Position numbers and translations under genes: made by a program. This document shows, piece after piece, positions 9,598 to 17,095 of a stretch of 64,000 nt of DNA. This DNA is from Gaetbulibacter sp. S0825 (GTDB lineage: Bacteria; Bacteroidota; Bacteroidia; Flavobacteriales; Flavobacteriaceae). The notes beneath the pieces were generated by a model. That model did not search any database and had not been told where the DNA came from. It worked only from the letters and a program-made list of their open reading frames with translations. The first letter of the stretch is position 1, and the number at the start of each line of letters is the position of its first letter. Location: NCBI RefSeq assembly GCF_011777505.1, contig NZ_JAATJT010000003.1:186001-250000 (forward strand), read 5' to 3'.

Positions 9598-10245
9598 TTA
9601 TATCCTTCCTGTTTTTCGCATCACATACAGTATTACAATAGGTATTGCTAATAGAATTACCATAAGTAAATGCTCTGTAAACAACCAAGGCGCTAAAATC
9701 AAGGTAATCACATAACCACCAATAGCACCTCCAAAATGGGCGTCGTGACCTATGTTGCCGATTCTCTTTTTCATTCCGTAAATGGAATACAACAAATAAC
9801 CTATTCCAAACAAATAGGCTGGAATTGGAATTGGAATAAAAAACATATACAGCTTCATTCCAGGATTTAATAAAATAGCAGCATATAAAATTCCTGTTAC
9901 TGCTCCACTCGCTCCTACTGCACTATAATGATATTCATTTTTATGAAAATAAAAGGATAAAAGATTACCAAAAACCAAACTTCCAAAATATATTAGTACA
10001 AAATTAAAAGTACCTAATTGTAATACAGGATTTGCGAAAAAGTAAAGTGTAAACATATTAAAAAACAAATGCATCTCATCTACATGTAAAAAGCCAGAGC
10101 TTAGCATTCGCACTTGTTCACCTCTTCGTATACCTCCAATATTGAACTTGTATTTTTCAAAAAAAGAAAAGTCATTAAAGCCTTTTAAGGAGACTAAAAT
10201 ATTTGCACCAATAATAATAATTGTAATAGCTTTTAAATCAAACAT
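9598..10245 (-). CDS. Rhomboid-family intramembrane serine protease
   Basis: Cleaves membrane proteins within or next to their transmembrane helices. The 215-residue protein is hydrophobic with about six helices. The catalytic serine lies in GASGAVTG (Ser113) and the catalytic histidine in HDAHFGGA (His170), giving the rhomboid Ser-His dyad. HMFMNMF-type histidine/asparagine support appears as HLFFNMF near residues 59-65. Its natural substrate is unknown. It converges on the thioredoxin-like gene and shares its terminator, and has its own -7 element at 10266-10273. Confidence 0.93.
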   Translation of the reverse strand: MFDLKAITIIIIGANILVSLKGFNDFSFFEKYKFNIGGIRRGEQVRMLSSGFLHVDEMHLFFNMFTLYFFANPVLQLGTFNFVLIYFGSLVFGNLLSFYFHKNEYHYSAVGASGAVTGILYAAILLNPGMKLYMFFIPIPIPAYLFGIGYLLYSIYGMKKRIGNIGHDAHFGGAIGGYVITLILAPWLFTEHLLMVILLAIPIVILYVMRKTGRI

Positions 10246-10265
10246 AAGGTATAAACGTAAAAAGC

Positions 10266-10273
10266 CAAAAGTA
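10266..10273 (-). promoter_or_regulatory. -7 promoter element of the rhomboid gene
   Basis: TACTTTTG on the minus strand matches TAnnTTTG exactly, 20 bases before the ATG. A TTTC lies about 18 bases further upstream, a weak -33 candidate. Confidence 0.6.
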
Positions 10274-10352
10274 CATGATTTTTTTCATTTGGAAATTATC
10301 AAAAATCAAATGAAAAAAATTTATGGATTAACGAAGTAGTTACTGAAGCAAA

Positions 10353-10388
10353 ACTAAATTTAGTACATTTTATTAAACTGAATTTAGT
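10353..10388. repeat. Two tandem 12-bp palindromes (operator-like)
   Basis: ACTAAATTTAGT at 10353-10364 is a perfect 12-bp palindrome. ACTGAATTTAGT at 10377-10388 repeats it with one mismatch. The copies are 24 bp apart centre to centre and lie just upstream of the -7 element of the following acyltransferase gene, a place where a regulator would act. Confidence 0.55.
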
Positions 10389-10410
10389 TTTTGAAGAAGA
10401 AATATAACAT

Positions 10411-10418
10411 ATATTTGC
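10411..10418 (+). promoter_or_regulatory. -7 promoter element of the LpxL-like acyltransferase gene
   Basis: TATATTTG matches TAnnTTTG exactly, about 17 bases before the TTG start. A TTTG lies 16 bases upstream, somewhat closer than the usual 19-20. Confidence 0.6.
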
Positions 10419-10434
10419 CAAAACAATTAAGCAT

Positions 10435-11325
10435 TTGCAACTTCTAGCTTACATAATAATTTATCCTGTTTTATGGATTATTTCAGTACTTCCACTTAGG
10501 GTTTTATATATACTATCTGATGGTGTTTATGTATTACTCTACTATATAATTGGCTATAGAAAAAAGGTAGTAAAAGACAATCTTAAATTAGTGTTTCCAA
10601 AAAAAAGCGAACAAGACATAAATCGTATTTCGAAGAAATTTTATCATCATTTTTGCGACATGATGTTTGAGGCGATTAAGTCGCTTACTATTTCGGAAAA
10701 AGAAATACTAAAACGCTTTAAAGTTACCAATATTGAGGAGCTTAAACAATACGAAGCATCTAAACAAAGTATTATACTTATGTGTGGCCATTATGCGAGT
10801 TGGGAATGGTCCATGAGCTTACAAAAACACATCGATTTTATTGGTTATGGTGTTTACAAAAGATTACGAAACCCCTACTTTGACAAATTAGTTAAGCGTG
10901 TAAGAGGAAAATACAACACTTTTTTAATACCTACTAAAGAAATTATCCCTAAGCTTGTTCAGTCAAAAAAGAACAATGAACTTTTTTTATGCGGAATGGC
11001 AGCCGACCAATCGCCAAAACTAAATAAAGCTTATCACTGGACAGAATTTATGGGAGTGAAAGTACCTTGTTATACAGGTTCTGAAATGCTTGCCAAACGA
11101 TTGGATTTACCAATAGTTTTTATGGCAATAAAAAAAGTAAAAAGAGGGTTTTATGAAGCCACTTTCAGCACGATAACTAAAACTCCTAAAGATTTTAAAG
11201 ATTATGATTTAACTGATGCCTTTCATAAGTTAGTTGAAGCACAAATTAAAACAGCGCCCGAGTATTACTTATGGACGCATAAACGTTGGAAGCATAAGGA
11301 TAATGTTCCTGAAGAGTTTCAATAA
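10435..11325 (+). CDS. Lysophospholipid/lipid A acyltransferase family protein (LpxL/HtrB-like)
   Basis: Likely adds a secondary acyl chain to lipid A or a related lipid at the inner membrane. The 296 residues have an N-terminal membrane anchor (about 4-40) and the HX4E acyltransferase motif HYASWE (119-124), as in LpxL/LpxM. Later conserved segments include MAADQSP and the C-terminal YLWTHKRWK. The chosen start is TTG, because the signal-anchor begins immediately there and no in-frame ATG fits; a -7 element lies just upstream. The exact substrate (lipid A or aminolipid) is not decidable from sequence. Monocistronic. Confidence 0.88.
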   Translation: MQLLAYIIIYPVLWIISVLPLRVLYILSDGVYVLLYYIIGYRKKVVKDNLKLVFPKKSEQDINRISKKFYHHFCDMMFEAIKSLTISEKEILKRFKVTNIEELKQYEASKQSIILMCGHYASWEWSMSLQKHIDFIGYGVYKRLRNPYFDKLVKRVRGKYNTFLIPTKEIIPKLVQSKKNNELFLCGMAADQSPKLNKAYHWTEFMGVKVPCYTGSEMLAKRLDLPIVFMAIKKVKRGFYEATFSTITKTPKDFKDYDLTDAFHKLVEAQIKTAPEYYLWTHKRWKHKDNVPEEFQ

Positions 11326-11338
11326 ATATTTTGAAGAT

Positions 11339-11515
11339 TTAATTAGTTTTTTTTCTTCTACACTTTCTACTTTCGTTTCTAATAGCTGCCGCAAAAGACA
11401 AAGCTGTTCCAATACCTATAGATAATCCAACTGCAAGACTATTTGTTGCTACTCCAATACTAATTCCTATGCCTGCTCCAAAAATTAAGCTTGAAGCTAT
11501 ATAATTATTTTTCAT
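11339..11515 (-). CDS. Small glycine-rich membrane protein
   Basis: A 58-residue frame not obvious from length alone. It starts MKNNYIASSLIFGAGIG and ends with the basic tail RKCRRKKTN. Residues 8-45 form two hydrophobic segments rich in G-x-G steps (GAGIGISIGVA and GLSIGIGTAL), the pattern of a glycine-zipper membrane hairpin with a positive cytoplasmic tail. The codon use looks like that of the neighbours, and the composition is clearly protein-like rather than random. It sits between the acyltransferase and the phosphohexomutase genes with its own 66-base upstream space. No function is recognised; small glycine-zipper membrane proteins of this size are widespread. Confidence 0.6.
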   Translation of the reverse strand: MKNNYIASSLIFGAGIGISIGVATNSLAVGLSIGIGTALSFAAAIRNESRKCRRKKTN

Positions 11516-11581
11516 ACAATATTCAATCTATCTAATTAGTAGTAATTTTCAATTATTGTTACAATGCATAATTATTAAAAA

Positions 11582-12973
11582 TTAATTTATACCTGCAATT
11601 TCCTTAATCTCACCCATAATTTTAGTCGCCAAATCATCTGCTTCTTGTTGCGATGTTGCTTCGGTATAAATTCTAATAATAGGCTCCGTATTACTTTTGC
11701 GTAAATGCACCCAATTCTCTGGGAAATCTATTTTTACACCATCAATAGTGGTAATGTTTTCATGAGCATAACGTGCTTCCATTTCTTTTAAAACGCCATC
11801 AACATCCAAACCTGGTGTTAACTGTATTTTATTCTTACTCATAAAATAGGATGGATACGTTTTTCGCAACTCACTAACTCTCATTTTTTTATCTGCCAAT
11901 AAGCTTAAAAACAACGCTACACCTACTAAAGCATCTCTTCCGTAATGCAATTCTGGATAGATAATACCTCCATTACCTTCACCACCAATAATGGCGTTAT
12001 TCTTTTTCATTAACTCCACCACATTTACTTCACCTACAGCACTTGCTTCATAAGTGCCTCCATGTTTTTCTGTGACATCACGAAGCGCACGAGTAGAACT
12101 CATATTGCTAACCGTATTTCCAGGTGTATGGCTCAACACATAATCGGTACAAGCGACTAAGGTGTATTCTTCACCAAACATTTCTCCATCTTCGCTTACA
12201 AAGGCTAATCTATCTACATCAGGGTCGACCACAATACCAAAATCAGCATGTTCTTTAACCACTTTTTCCGATAAGTCTGTTAAATGTTCTTTTAAAGGTT
12301 CTGGATTATGCGGAAAGTGTCCAGTTGGGTCACAATACAATTTTACAGCATGCACGCCCAATCTATCTAACAACAAAGGAATAGCAATACCTCCTGTAGA
12401 ATTAACACCATCTACTACCACTTTAAACTTTGCTTTTTCAATTGCTTTTTTGTTTACTAATGGCAGTTTTAATACTTCATCAATATGCATATCTATATAT
12501 GCGTCGTTAATTGTGATTTTACCTAAACTATCAACATCGCTAAAGGTAATATCATCAGATTCTGCCAATCTTAAAATCTCTTCACCATCTGCACCATTTA
12601 AAAACTCACCTTTATGGTTTAATAGCTTTAGGGCATTCCATTGTTTAGGATTGTGGCTTGCCGTTAATATAATACCTCCATCTGCATGCTCCATAGGTAC
12701 TGCAACTTCAACCGTTGGCGTGGTAGACAAACCAACGTCTATCACGTGAATTCCCATACCAACAAGCGTATTCGTTACCAGGTTCTGAATCATTTCGCCA
12801 GAAATTCTTGCATCACGCCCCACTACGACTCTGTAGTGTTCCTTTTTGCGCTGTTGCTTAATCCACATACCATAAGCCGATGCGAATTTAACCGCATCGA
12901 TAGGTGTTAAATTCTCTCCTACTTGCCCACCAATGGTACCTCGAATTCCTGATATAGATTTTATAAGTGTCAT
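11582..12973 (-). CDS. glmM: Phosphoglucosamine mutase / phosphohexomutase
   Basis: Member of the alpha-D-phosphohexomutase superfamily. GlmM converts glucosamine-6-phosphate to glucosamine-1-phosphate for peptidoglycan and LPS. The 463-residue protein has all four domains: the catalytic phosphoserine loop TASHNP (Ser106), the metal loop DPDVDR (about residue 245), the sugar-binding GGEGNGG loop and the phosphate-binding RKSNTEPIIRIY loop. Flavobacterial proteins of this kind are usually annotated GlmM, but the GGEGNGG loop differs from the typical GEQSGH, so phosphomannomutase or phosphoglucomutase activity is also possible. A -7 element lies upstream at 12992-12999. Confidence 0.88.
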   Translation of the reverse strand: MTLIKSISGIRGTIGGQVGENLTPIDAVKFASAYGMWIKQQRKKEHYRVVVGRDARISGEMIQNLVTNTLVGMGIHVIDVGLSTTPTVEVAVPMEHADGGIILTASHNPKQWNALKLLNHKGEFLNGADGEEILRLAESDDITFSDVDSLGKITINDAYIDMHIDEVLKLPLVNKKAIEKAKFKVVVDGVNSTGGIAIPLLLDRLGVHAVKLYCDPTGHFPHNPEPLKEHLTDLSEKVVKEHADFGIVVDPDVDRLAFVSEDGEMFGEEYTLVACTDYVLSHTPGNTVSNMSSTRALRDVTEKHGGTYEASAVGEVNVVELMKKNNAIIGGEGNGGIIYPELHYGRDALVGVALFLSLLADKKMRVSELRKTYPSYFMSKNKIQLTPGLDVDGVLKEMEARYAHENITTIDGVKIDFPENWVHLRKSNTEPIIRIYTEATSQQEADDLATKIMGEIKEIAGIN

Positions 12974-12991
12974 ATATGTTTATATTTTGAA

Positions 12992-12999
12992 CAAATATA
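12992..12999 (-). promoter_or_regulatory. -7 promoter element of the phosphohexomutase gene
   Basis: TATATTTG on the minus strand matches TAnnTTTG exactly and lies 18 bases before the ATG. Confidence 0.6.
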
Positions 13000-13045
13000 A
13001 TATTTCAAAACCGTATTCCTCGTTACGAATTTGTAAATTCGACCA

Positions 13046-13648
13046 ATGAATTTTTTAGCACATATTTATCTCTCAGGCGATAGCGATTTAGTAACCATTG
13101 GTAATTTTATGGCTGATGGTATTAAAGGAAAAGAATACCGAAAATACCGTAGAGAATTGCAAATTGGCATTCTACTTCATCGCGAAATAGACACGTATAC
13201 TGATGCGCATCCAACCGTAAGAAAAAGTACAAAACGATTACATGAAAAATACAGTCACTATTCTGGCGTGATTGTAGATATTTTGTATGACCATTTTTTA
13301 GCTAAAAATTGGAAAAGCTATTGCGATGTTCCGTTGGACAAATATGTTGAACATTTTTACGATTCGTTAGAAGACAATTTCGATATTATACCTTTACGCA
13401 TTCAAAAAATGATGCCTTATATGATTACCAATAATTGGCTGTTGAGTTATGCCTCAATTGAAGGGATTGCAAAGATTTTAGAAGGCATGAATCGAAGAAC
13501 TCACAACAGATCACAAATGAATTTAGCTGTAAACGAACTTGAAGAGTTCTATGAAGAATTTGAGAAAGAATTCACTTCTTTTTTTAAGGAACTCATTACC
13601 TTTGCTAAAGAAAAGCTAGCTTATTTATCTGCTCAAAAAACATTGTAA
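13046..13648 (+). CDS. Acyl carrier protein phosphodiesterase (AcpH family)
   Basis: Predicted to remove the 4'-phosphopantetheine group from acyl carrier protein. The 200 residues match the family length and start MNFLAHIYLSGD, the family's typical N-terminus. Metal-binding and conserved segments follow: GNFMADGIKG, LLHREIDTYTDAHP and DILYDHFLAKNW. First gene of a tight three-gene unit with the AlkD homologue (3-base gap) and an unknown protein (no gap). A functional link between ACP hydrolysis and DNA repair is not evident; the grouping may be only transcriptional. Confidence 0.88.
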   Translation: MNFLAHIYLSGDSDLVTIGNFMADGIKGKEYRKYRRELQIGILLHREIDTYTDAHPTVRKSTKRLHEKYSHYSGVIVDILYDHFLAKNWKSYCDVPLDKYVEHFYDSLEDNFDIIPLRIQKMMPYMITNNWLLSYASIEGIAKILEGMNRRTHNRSQMNLAVNELEEFYEEFEKEFTSFFKELITFAKEKLAYLSAQKTL

Positions 13649-13651
13649 TAT

Positions 13652-14317
13652 ATGTTTATTAAAGACCTCATCGACTTATACAGTAAGCATGCCAATGCCG
13701 AAAATGCAACTCACATGAAAAATTACATGAGAGGTCAATTCGAGTTTTATGGTATAAAAACTAAGGAACGTAGAACGCTTTTAAAACAAGCCATAGCCAA
13801 TAATAAAGAAGAAGTGGTTACAAATGTTCGCGAACTTACTTTTCAATTATACGATTTGCCTCAGCGCGAATTACACCTTACAGCTAATGAGATTTTCGAC
13901 AAACAACTCCGCAAAAAATATCTAAAAGATGATATTGTTTTAATTGAAAGGTTAATCACGGAAAACTCTTGGTGGGACACTGTCGATTTTATCGCCAAAT
14001 GGGTCTTAGGTAACTATTTAACCATGTATCCAGACATGGTTAAAACAACCATAACTAGGTTTTCAAACGTAGATAATATATGGCTAAACAGAAGCACGAT
14101 TATTTTTCAGTTGGGATACAAACACAATACCGACGAAGAGTTATTGTTTAAACAATGTATGGCTCATAAAGAATCTAATGAATTCTTTATACAAAAAGCC
14201 ATTGGTTGGGCACTACGAGAATATGGAAAAACAAGCCCTCAATCTGTATTAAATTTCGTAAATTCAACCAGTTTAAAGCCTTTAAGCCATAGAGAAGCTA
14301 TTAGAAATATTATATAA
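13652..14317 (+). CDS. DNA alkylation repair protein (AlkD-like glycosylase)
   Basis: HEAT-repeat DNA glycosylase family that removes alkylated (3-methyl and 7-methyl) purines. The 221 residues are helical throughout. Family signatures visible are YGIKTKERR near residue 33, the SWWDTVDFIAKWVLG segment near residues 108-122 carrying the Trp/Asp that contact the lesion, and QKAIGWALREYGK near residue 180. The length is normal. It is translated between the AcpH-like gene and an unknown gene, with stop and next start adjacent. Confidence 0.92.
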   Translation: MFIKDLIDLYSKHANAENATHMKNYMRGQFEFYGIKTKERRTLLKQAIANNKEEVVTNVRELTFQLYDLPQRELHLTANEIFDKQLRKKYLKDDIVLIERLITENSWWDTVDFIAKWVLGNYLTMYPDMVKTTITRFSNVDNIWLNRSTIIFQLGYKHNTDEELLFKQCMAHKESNEFFIQKAIGWALREYGKTSPQSVLNFVNSTSLKPLSHREAIRNII

Positions 14318-15031
14318 ATGAAGTTGAAAAAGACATTAAAAATTATAGCTGGTGTGGTTGTGTTTTTTACATTGCCAACCTTACTCCTTTTAGGCTACAT
14401 TTATTTTAAATACAACGAGGATGTGCCTGTTGGGATTGAAGGTGAAGCAGCTGATGCTTTAGCAGATAATATGCTAGATGCTTTAGATTACGAAGCATAC
14501 AAAAAAACAGAATATATTGAGTGGACGTACCAAAACAAACGTCGTTACGAATGGGATAAAGCCAATAATTTATGTACTGTTCGTTGGAAAGAGTTTAAAG
14601 TAGATTTACATCTTAATTTCCCTGAACGAAGTAAGGCTTACGTCCATAGCTTTAATATTATTGGCGATCAAAAAGATGCATTAGTTACTACAGCATTAAA
14701 TTATTTTAATAATGATTCTTTTTGGATTGCTGCTCCTTATAAAGTCTATGACGATGGTGTAAAACGCAGTGTCGTAAAAAGAGATGGCAAAGATGCACTG
14801 TTAGTCACTTACACACAAGGTGGCACGACTCCAGGTGATTCGTATCTATGGTCGTTTGATACCACAGGAAAACCTCTTAAATTTAAAATGTGGACAGACC
14901 TTTTACCTATGGATGGCCTAGAAGCTTCTTGGAGTGATTGGACAACCACTAAAACAGGAGCACAACTCCCAACCTTTCATAAAATACTCTTCTTTGGGTT
15001 TGAAATAAACCATATTAAAACGACGAGGTAA
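14318..15031 (+). CDS. Conserved hypothetical protein with N-terminal membrane anchor
   Basis: Not recognised as a known family. The 237 residues begin with an uncleaved signal or anchor (about residues 7-30, KTLKIIAGVVVFFTLPTLLL), followed by a soluble domain rich in Trp and Tyr that would lie outside the cytoplasm (VRWKEFKVDL, DSYLWSFDTTGKPLKFKMW). There are no obvious catalytic motifs. Its ATG follows directly on the stop codon of the AlkD-like gene, so translational coupling is likely. The stop lies 2 bases from the stop of the convergent gene. Function unknown. Confidence 0.8.
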   Translation: MKLKKTLKIIAGVVVFFTLPTLLLLGYIYFKYNEDVPVGIEGEAADALADNMLDALDYEAYKKTEYIEWTYQNKRRYEWDKANNLCTVRWKEFKVDLHLNFPERSKAYVHSFNIIGDQKDALVTTALNYFNNDSFWIAAPYKVYDDGVKRSVVKRDGKDALLVTYTQGGTTPGDSYLWSFDTTGKPLKFKMWTDLLPMDGLEASWSDWTTTKTGAQLPTFHKILFFGFEINHIKTTR

Positions 15032-15033
15032 TC

Positions 15034-15564
15034 CTACTTACTACTCTGCCCTGAAAACTGTTGTGTTTTTTGCTTAAACAACACATTAAACGTTGTTAAA
15101 CTCCCGTAACATCTCGTAATGTATTGTTGCAAGTCTATTTTTTCTTGCTCGTCAAGATTTTTACTAGAGTTTATTTTTTGCTCCATCACTCGTAGTCTGT
15201 CGCGAAGCATGACTATTTTATGAAAAAATGTATCTATTGGCACTTCTTTACTTTGCAACGCTGTATCTCCAGGTTCTAGAATAAGGTTACCACCTTTCCA
15301 TTTATCTGCAATGGGCACAACCTCACTAGCATCACTCCACTTTTTGAGTATCTCTACTAAACTACTTTCGACATCAAACAAGCTTACTGTATCTACATCG
15401 TCTGCGTTTGAACGTTCAATCACTTCAAATTCGCTATCTAATTCTATGGTCTCTAAACCTTTGTCTATAAAGGTTACCCAATAATGTCTTGATGTTACAT
15501 TTGTCACTACGCCTTTTCCGAAGTCTGAGTGGCTTATTCTAGAGCCTATCCCTAATAATCTCAT
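15034..15564 (-). CDS. Conserved hypothetical protein with N-terminal PcrA-tail/Tudor-like domain
   Basis: A 176-residue protein. Residues 1-50 (ISHSDFGKGVVTNV) form a small beta domain resembling the C-terminal Tudor-like tail of UvrD/PcrA helicases; the PcrA of this same window has HLRFGKGEVVKIEG. In PcrA the tail contacts RNA polymerase. The remaining 120 residues are mostly helical and have no recognised motif. Homologues appear to be common in Flavobacteriia, but their role is unknown. The reading as a nucleic-acid or polymerase-binding protein is inference. Convergent with the preceding gene. Confidence 0.75.
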   Translation of the reverse strand: MRLLGIGSRISHSDFGKGVVTNVTSRHYWVTFIDKGLETIELDSEFEVIERSNADDVDTVSLFDVESSLVEILKKWSDASEVVPIADKWKGGNLILEPGDTALQSKEVPIDTFFHKIVMLRDRLRVMEQKINSSKNLDEQEKIDLQQYITRCYGSLTTFNVLFKQKTQQFSGQSSK

Positions 15565-15692
15565 ATAAATTTATTTAAAGTTCCCGTAAAAGTGGGAATC
15601 TGTCTTATTACTATACAAGTATATAGATTTTTTTGAAAACTTCGAAAGTTAAAAAGTATGATTTAGCTTAACCACGTCGTGTGCCATTTTTC

Positions 15693-16367
15693 TTATTCCC
15701 TTTCCTCTTTTAATTCTGGAGAACTAAAGCCTTTAATTATTAACCAAATTGGAAGTGCTAATTGTATTAATCCCATTGGAAGCATCATGTTCATACTTAT
15801 ACTCTGTCCAAAAATTGAAAACAACACCTCAACAAACATGAGTAAAACAGCAAATATTCCAAAAATAGAGATTACTCTTGGTACAATCCTTGAAATATAA
15901 AAACCATAATACAACACAAATACAGGAAAGCAAGAAACTAGCAAATACATATAATGTGTCCAGTGATGTTTCTCATAAACTAGATTGCCCATTGCTTGTA
16001 ACGTATTAGAATCTCCATTGGTTACATAGTCATTGCTTAACTCCAACATAGATACAACACTTACGTTATCAAGCATGAGCGCAATAAAATTTAGAATACA
16101 AAAAGTCAGATATAAAAATGCCACGTAGTAGCTGTGTTTTTTAAAAATCGGCAACAATAACGTCGCAATAACGATAGATGCTAGACCACTTAAAATACCG
16201 AGTAATGCAGAACTAATAATTTTGCTTGAATTTTCAGATGTAGACGTAAGAAAATCATCTGAGAAAAGTACAGGACCTTGTAGCACCTGAAAGATGACTA
16301 CACCAGAAATAAAAACGAATAGAAATAATAAGCCAGAAATTCTTCCAGTTTTTTTGTTTGAATACAT
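15693..16367 (-). CDS. DUF4386-family membrane protein
   Basis: A 224-residue integral membrane protein with about six hydrophobic helices. It begins with a short basic segment (NKKTGRISGLLFLF) typical of DUF4386 proteins, and the segment ISSALLGILSGLASIVIATLLLP is also characteristic of that family. No function has been assigned to the family. It is alone on its strand; the 169 bases before it, shared with the divergent LemA gene, show no clear promoter for it. Confidence 0.78.
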   Translation of the reverse strand: MYSNKKTGRISGLLFLFVFISGVVIFQVLQGPVLFSDDFLTSTSENSSKIISSALLGILSGLASIVIATLLLPIFKKHSYYVAFLYLTFCILNFIALMLDNVSVVSMLELSNDYVTNGDSNTLQAMGNLVYEKHHWTHYMYLLVSCFPVFVLYYGFYISRIVPRVISIFGIFAVLLMFVEVLFSIFGQSISMNMMLPMGLIQLALPIWLIIKGFSSPELKEERE

Positions 16368-16508
16368 AGTTGATTGTTTTGATTGATTATGTATATGTAG
16401 CTTAACTGCACAGAAAGTTACAAATCGTATCTATAGCACTTTACAATTATACAATTTATTATGCTTTTGTTAGTATTTTAAAGACATAGCTTTTTCATTA
16501 AATTTTAA

Positions 16509-16516
16509 TATCTTTA
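16509..16516 (+). promoter_or_regulatory. Possible -7 element of the lemA gene
   Basis: TATCTTTA differs from TAnnTTTG only in the last base and lies 20 bases before the lemA ATG. The same octamer precedes the SusC and DsrE genes. No convincing -33 element. Confidence 0.35.
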
Positions 16517-16536
16517 ATACTTAAAATTTAATTACT

Positions 16537-17091
16537 ATGACAGTAACATACGCATTAATTGGTCTTGTAGTATTAGTAGCATTTTATGGTGTTGGAATTT
16601 ACAACAGATTAGTAAAATTAAAAACACTCGTAGCCGAGGCTTGGAGTGGCATAGACGTGCAATTAAAAAAACGTTATGATTTAATCCCAAACTTAGTTGA
16701 AACCGTAAAAGGCTATGCAAGCCATGAAAAGGAAACCTTTGAAAATGTCACTAAAGCAAGAAGTCAAGCACAAAATGCGACGACTGTTGAAGGACAACAA
16801 GCTGCAGAAAATCAATTAAACAAATCGCTAATAAATTTATTTGCAGTAGCAGAACAATATCCTGAGCTAAAAGCAAACGAGAATTTTTTAAGCTTGCAAA
16901 ACGAATTGTCTGTTGTAGAATCTGACATTGAAAAATCAAGACGATATTATAATGGTACAACGCGAGATTATAATATATTAATAGATTCGTTTCCTTCAAA
17001 TATTATTGCTGGAATTACTAAATTCACCAAAGCAGTATTTTTTGAAATTGACACTGAAGCTGAAAGACAAAACCCTCAAGTAAAATTTTAA
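16537..17091 (+). CDS. lemA: LemA family protein
   Basis: A 184-residue protein with one N-terminal membrane helix (about 5-22) and a helical bundle outside, the standard LemA layout. Typical residues are IYNRLVKLKTLVAEAWSGID, KRYDLIPNLVETVKGYASHE and RRYYNGTTRDYNILIDSFPS. The biochemical role of LemA proteins is not settled. It is followed after 4 bases by a DUF2207 membrane protein, a conserved pairing that suggests the two work in one envelope complex. Confidence 0.95.
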   Translation: MTVTYALIGLVVLVAFYGVGIYNRLVKLKTLVAEAWSGIDVQLKKRYDLIPNLVETVKGYASHEKETFENVTKARSQAQNATTVEGQQAAENQLNKSLINLFAVAEQYPELKANENFLSLQNELSVVESDIEKSRRYYNGTTRDYNILIDSFPSNIIAGITKFTKAVFFEIDTEAERQNPQVKF

Positions 17092-17095
17092 AGCG

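Noticed and set aside
12162-12749. Plus-strand frame of 195 codons inside the phosphohexomutase gene
   Set aside because: Antisense shadow; the minus-strand frame carries all enzyme motifs.
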